64,000 nucleotides of DNA from the NCBI GenBank assembly GCA_964636865.1, contig CAZWVJ010000009.1, positions 5,916 to 69,915 of the forward strand. Reading direction: 5' to 3'. The notes below the pieces were generated by a model that was not told the origin of the DNA, ran no database searches, and saw nothing but the letters and a program-made list of their open reading frames with translations. The stretch is from B1SED10-75 sp964636865 (GTDB lineage Bacteria; Bacillota; Dethiobacteria; DTU022; PWGO01). A program made the position numbers and the translations under genes. Numbering within the stretch: the stretch's first letter is position 1; each line of letters starts with the position of its first letter. This document shows positions 60,813 through 64,000 of the stretch, piece by piece.

Positions 60813-63113
60813 ATGAGCATGAAAAGGAACTTGCAGGATTTTTGTGTTAACAAAGTGATGCTGGGGCTCATTGATGAGTCTGCAGCCGGTGGATTGGATT
60901 TCGTGGAGTGTTATGACGATGTGGAGAGTGCCCGTGAGGAATATAATGCCAGGCACGGGGACGAGGTAAAGCTCTTTTTGCTTCAGCCGCACCGTAAAAG
61001 AATTAACTTGTTGGTGTTGAGTAAAAACGTCGGTGATTATGATTGGAATAATGAGATTCCGGAAGAAGGATTTACCGGGGAAATGGATACCGGCGAGGTA
61101 GAATGGGTTAAAACCTTGTCAAATATTTTAAAGGTGGAATATGGCTGGCAAAGTTACGCGGATGAAGAAAGCGGCGGGTTGCTGGAAATAAAAGCTACCA
61201 GAGTAGTTAGCCCGGAGGAAGGACGCGCCCTGCTGAAAGGTGTGCGGGAAAGCCAACGCCGCTATTTTAACCGGGCTGACTATGAAGCGTATCTGGCGGA
61301 GTGTGGTTTGGACGAGGATACCGAAGGAGCCGAACAATTAAGGCCCTCGAGGAAAAGGAGCCGGAGAGATGATGAAGTTAATATCAGGGAAACTAAAATG
61401 TCTTTCTCGGAAGTGCTGGACAAACTGGAGAGCTTGCAGGGCATAGAAGAATTTCGGGTGGAAATGAAAAAAATAATTACCCTCCATGAAAACCTTAAAA
61501 GAGCCGGTAAAGAATCGGAAATTAGAAAATACTGCCCCTATCATTACATCTTCGTAACCGAAGAAGAATCTTTTAATATGGAAGATGCCCTGCAGGTAAT
61601 GAGTTCAATATTTTATTACCTGGGTATAATTGAGAGGCAGGCCTATAAATATTTTGAACCATTCAATTTCAGTCCAAGAAGGGATTTAGAAGAAATAGAG
61701 AGCGGAATTTTAGGTATTACTTTCACAGGAAGTGATGAGGAGAGGTCCTTCAACAAGAGGAGACAATTGGAAGATATAGCAGAGATTATGGCCGGCAGAA
61801 ACGAAAAAACGGTAATAGTTATAAAAATATCTTCAGAAGACAAAGAATCCTTGGATCAAATTGAACAGATTATGATCAAGAATTTTGCTCCTTACCGCTT
61901 CCTGCATTTTAGGGAATTAACTGTGGAAGAGCTGATGAAAACATGTTGCTATAAACTGGAAGAACTGGGCTTTGAATGTTCTGCCCACAAAGATAAACTC
62001 CGGGACGTTGTCGATATTCTTAAGCAAAAAGAAAAGACAGAGGGAATGCATTTGGTAAATCGTGTGGTTAATTCAGTATTGACGGAGAATTTGGAGCAGC
62101 AGATTGAGAACCCGAATGAGGCATACAGGGCAGATAATTCATCCAATTCATCCGCAACCCTTATCCCGGCCTTTGACGAAGTGCTGGAAAAGGCCCTGGA
62201 GAAATTGGAAAACAGTGTAGATGGGGACAAAGATACAAAGAATGAATCGAATCCTTATACGGAACTGGAGAATATGGTGGGTCTTTCCGGCGTGAAAAGC
62301 CGGGTAAAAGAGCTTGTATCATATTTTATTATGGAGAAACGGAAAAAAGAAGCGGGAATGGAAATTTCAAACGTGGGGATGCACATGCGTTTTGCCGGGA
62401 ATCCCGGCACCGGTAAGACCACCGTGGCCAGAATTTTTGCCCGTATTTTGAAGGAAGAAGGAATACTGAAACAAGGGCACCTGGTAGAAGTAGGACGGGA
62501 AGGTCTGGTAGGTGCATATGTAGGTCACACTGCTTTAAAAACAGAAGCAGTCATTAAAAGGGCGCGGGGAGGAGTGCTTTTCATTGACGAAGCTTATGCG
62601 CTACAAGTGGATTCCAAGATAGATTTCGGCCATGAAGCGGTTTCCACCCTGGTGAAGTACATGGAAGAATATCGCGATGAACTGGTGGTTGTTCTGGCCG
62701 GTTACCCCCGGGAAATGGAAACAATGATGAGCATGAATCCCGGACTTTCCGACCGGGTGCCGCATAAGATTGAATTTCCCAACTATTCCGGGGAAGAGTT
62801 GTTACAGATTTTCCATTATTTACTGGGCAAAGACTATCGGATTACATCTAAAGCCGAAGAAGAAATAAGAATGCTGTTGAATGAAGCCGGGAATAAAGCG
62901 GGAAAAAATTTCAGCAACGGACGTTTTGTGCGAAACCTGGTGGAGCGCTTGAAATTAAAGCAGAGCAAGAGGCTCTTTTCTCACCGAGATGCAGGTAAAG
63001 AAGTGGAGAAAAAAGAGCTCTTCACCATTAAAACTTCCGACGTGAGGGATGCGGTAAAGGATGAAGACATTGCCTGTTATCTGCAATCGGCAGTTAATAA
63101 AATAGGGTTTTAA
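60813..63113 (+). CDS. Tandem AAA+ ATPase with degenerate first AAA domain (CbbX/SpoVK-like)
   Basis: 766 residues. Residues 1-190 are an uncharacterised alpha/beta part. About 200-430 align with a CbbX-type AAA fold (LQGIEEFRVEMKKI, then YHYIFVTEEESFNMEDA), but the Walker A is lost, so this half cannot bind ATP normally. The second AAA (about 490-750) is intact: Walker A GNPGTGKTT (near 529), Walker B GVLFIDEAYAL (near 587), sensor-like DELVVVLAGYPREME, and an Arg-rich end. CbbX/SpoVK-type proteins remodel complexes in ring form. Downstream of the WYL regulator and the inverted repeat. The client is unknown. Confidence 0.82.
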   Translation: MSMKRNLQDFCVNKVMLGLIDESAAGGLDFVECYDDVESAREEYNARHGDEVKLFLLQPHRKRINLLVLSKNVGDYDWNNEIPEEGFTGEMDTGEVEWVKTLSNILKVEYGWQSYADEESGGLLEIKATRVVSPEEGRALLKGVRESQRRYFNRADYEAYLAECGLDEDTEGAEQLRPSRKRSRRDDEVNIRETKMSFSEVLDKLESLQGIEEFRVEMKKIITLHENLKRAGKESEIRKYCPYHYIFVTEEESFNMEDALQVMSSIFYYLGIIERQAYKYFEPFNFSPRRDLEEIESGILGITFTGSDEERSFNKRRQLEDIAEIMAGRNEKTVIVIKISSEDKESLDQIEQIMIKNFAPYRFLHFRELTVEELMKTCCYKLEELGFECSAHKDKLRDVVDILKQKEKTEGMHLVNRVVNSVLTENLEQQIENPNEAYRADNSSNSSATLIPAFDEVLEKALEKLENSVDGDKDTKNESNPYTELENMVGLSGVKSRVKELVSYFIMEKRKKEAGMEISNVGMHMRFAGNPGTGKTTVARIFARILKEEGILKQGHLVEVGREGLVGAYVGHTALKTEAVIKRARGGVLFIDEAYALQVDSKIDFGHEAVSTLVKYMEEYRDELVVVLAGYPREMETMMSMNPGLSDRVPHKIEFPNYSGEELLQIFHYLLGKDYRITSKAEEEIRMLLNEAGNKAGKNFSNGRFVRNLVERLKLKQSKRLFSHRDAGKEVEKKELFTIKTSDVRDAVKDEDIACYLQSAVNKIGF

Positions 63114-63368
63114 GTGAATGATCGCTATGGTTGTCTTATTCTCATGAATAGATTATAATATTAGAAAATTAAAAAACCATAAACCTACATTGCTGTACTC
63201 ATTATGGCAAAAAAAGCGGGACATGTTCACCTCAATATTCTAAAAGGGTTAAGATTTGTTTATAAATTCTATGAGCTTACCACTAAGCACAAAAATTCCG
63301 GCAAGGGGGTTGATGCTTCATTCTAAATTTACCATGCAAATCATTCTTATTTGAGATAGGAGGAAATC

Positions 63369-64000
63369 ATGGATAGAAGATTGTTGTTTGAAAAAATAGG
63401 TAGGCTTGTGTATAGAATGACTTATAAGCCGAGGCTATACAAGTATGATCCACTGAAGAAATACCCGAAATTAGCGCAGAAGGTCTCAAAAAAAATAATA
63501 CCCGAATCTGATGAATTGTATTGTCTTCCAAACAACAAAATAGTTATTGATGAAGAAATAGAGAGCCGGGAAATGGTTTTGCCTACCCAGGTAATTGATC
63601 ATTTTATTGATGAATCTAGCTATCGGGTGATAATGAATGAGTGTATTTGCAGGGCGTCAAACAGATGCAAGGATTATCCCCAAGCTCATGGATGCATTTT
63701 CATAGGAGAGGCAGCCCGGGGTATTCACCCTGATCTATGCCGTGAAGTAAGCAGGGAAGAAGCAAAGGAACATATTAGAAAGGGTCAGGAAAAAGGAATG
63801 ATCAATGTGGCAGGTAAGGCCTCCTTCGATGCTCTCTGGCTTGATCTGACTGATGATCATAAAAGATTGTTTACGGTATGCTGTTGCTGCCCGTGCTGTT
63901 GTATCTCGATTGCCGTCCCTCACTTATCGCCGTACATGACAAAATGGTTTGTAAAACTACCCGGGGTAGAAGTAACTGTTTCCGATGATTGTGCGGGATG
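63369..64000 (+). CDS. Cys-rich Fe-S protein, partial (runs off the right edge)
   Basis: The first 210 codons, open to the end. Visible are NECICRASNRCKDYPQAHGCI, then REVSREEAKEHIRKGQEKG, then VCCCCPCCC near 180, and at the very end SDDCAG, the start of a ferredoxin motif (next residues outside the window). Proteins with this layout bind two or more Fe-S clusters in anaerobes; their partners are unknown. Strong AGGAGG before the ATG. Length and C-terminus cannot be judged. Confidence 0.75.
   Translation, partial: MDRRLLFEKIGRLVYRMTYKPRLYKYDPLKKYPKLAQKVSKKIIPESDELYCLPNNKIVIDEEIESREMVLPTQVIDHFIDESSYRVIMNECICRASNRCKDYPQAHGCIFIGEAARGIHPDLCREVSREEAKEHIRKGQEKGMINVAGKASFDALWLDLTDDHKRLFTVCCCCPCCCISIAVPHLSPYMTKWFVKLPGVEVTVSDDCAG

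Noticed and set aside
1..64000. CRISPR arrays, tRNA and rRNA genes, prophage
   Set aside because: No regular spaced repeats, cloverleaf-like sequences, rRNA motifs or phage structural genes were seen.

Overview
This 64 kb window looks like a chromosomal segment of an anaerobic, low-to-mid GC Firmicute (class Clostridia), probably close to syntrophic fatty-acid oxidisers of the Syntrophomonadaceae type. The reasons are strong Shine-Dalgarno sequences, very frequent TTG starts, an electron-transfer flavoprotein and acyl-CoA dehydrogenase cluster, a short-chain fatty acid transporter, a phasin-like protein, many Fe-S and flavin proteins, and several lipoproteins or membrane-anchored proteins of Gram-positive style. 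No rRNA, tRNA, CRISPR array, prophage or complete transposon was seen. The lineage is inference from gene content; no database was searched.

Layout. 1-2929: end of a sirtuin gene, glucose-6-phosphate isomerase, and an AI-2E family membrane protein. 3012-11828: a co-directional redox block of etfA, etfB, a small unknown gene, a GlcD-like flavoprotein, a CCG-domain Fe-S protein, a second GlcD-like flavoprotein, a MetH-activation-like protein and an acyl-CoA dehydrogenase. Its likely job is to pass electrons between acyl-CoA or hydroxyacid substrates and Etf. 11908-16418: a PAP2 phosphatase, a REP-like repeat, an HTH/phasin-like fusion protein, a glycerophosphodiesterase and a PhaC/lipase-like hydrolase. 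16675-21618 (minus strand): an ABC-2 exporter (one ATPase, two permeases) with a large membrane-anchored partner. 21996-26185: a pore-less voltage-sensor-like protein, SSB and small proteins.

26225-29311 (minus): a three-gene glycerol-3-phosphate-dehydrogenase-like module (two flavoproteins plus DUF1667). 29829-32340: a flavodoxin-like reductase, a tiny CC-rich protein, and a minus-strand trio made of a TlpA-like lipoprotein with an in-frame UGA at the first redox-Cys position (probable selenoprotein), a 45-residue CXXC membrane peptide, and a NapH-like polyferredoxin. 32566-42264: a large unknown membrane-anchored protein, a 2-hydroxyacid dehydrogenase, an AtoE-type transporter, a decayed amidohydrolase fragment, alanine dehydrogenase, a second ABC-2 exporter and a GH1 beta-glucosidase.

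42446-44562: a 26-residue lipoprotein gene, a cluster of hairpins that looks like an IS605-type end or structured RNA, and a secreted protein with four X2-like modules and a dockerin. 44948-54860: an alkylsulfatase-like hydrolase, SppA, HU, small proteins, a TylF-like methyltransferase, a D-aminoacylase-like lipoprotein and an RDD protein. 55288-59248: a CrtI-like oxidoreductase, a long-chain acyl-CoA synthetase and a hotdog thioesterase. 59492-63113: a WYL regulator and a tandem AAA+ protein with a degenerate first AAA domain, separated by a perfect inverted repeat. The window ends inside a Cys-rich Fe-S protein gene.

The best candidates for a little-described system are the Sec-TlpA / CXXC-peptide / polyferredoxin trio, the HTH-linker-phasin fusion with its nested start, the WYL/AAA+ pair, and the pore-less voltage sensor.
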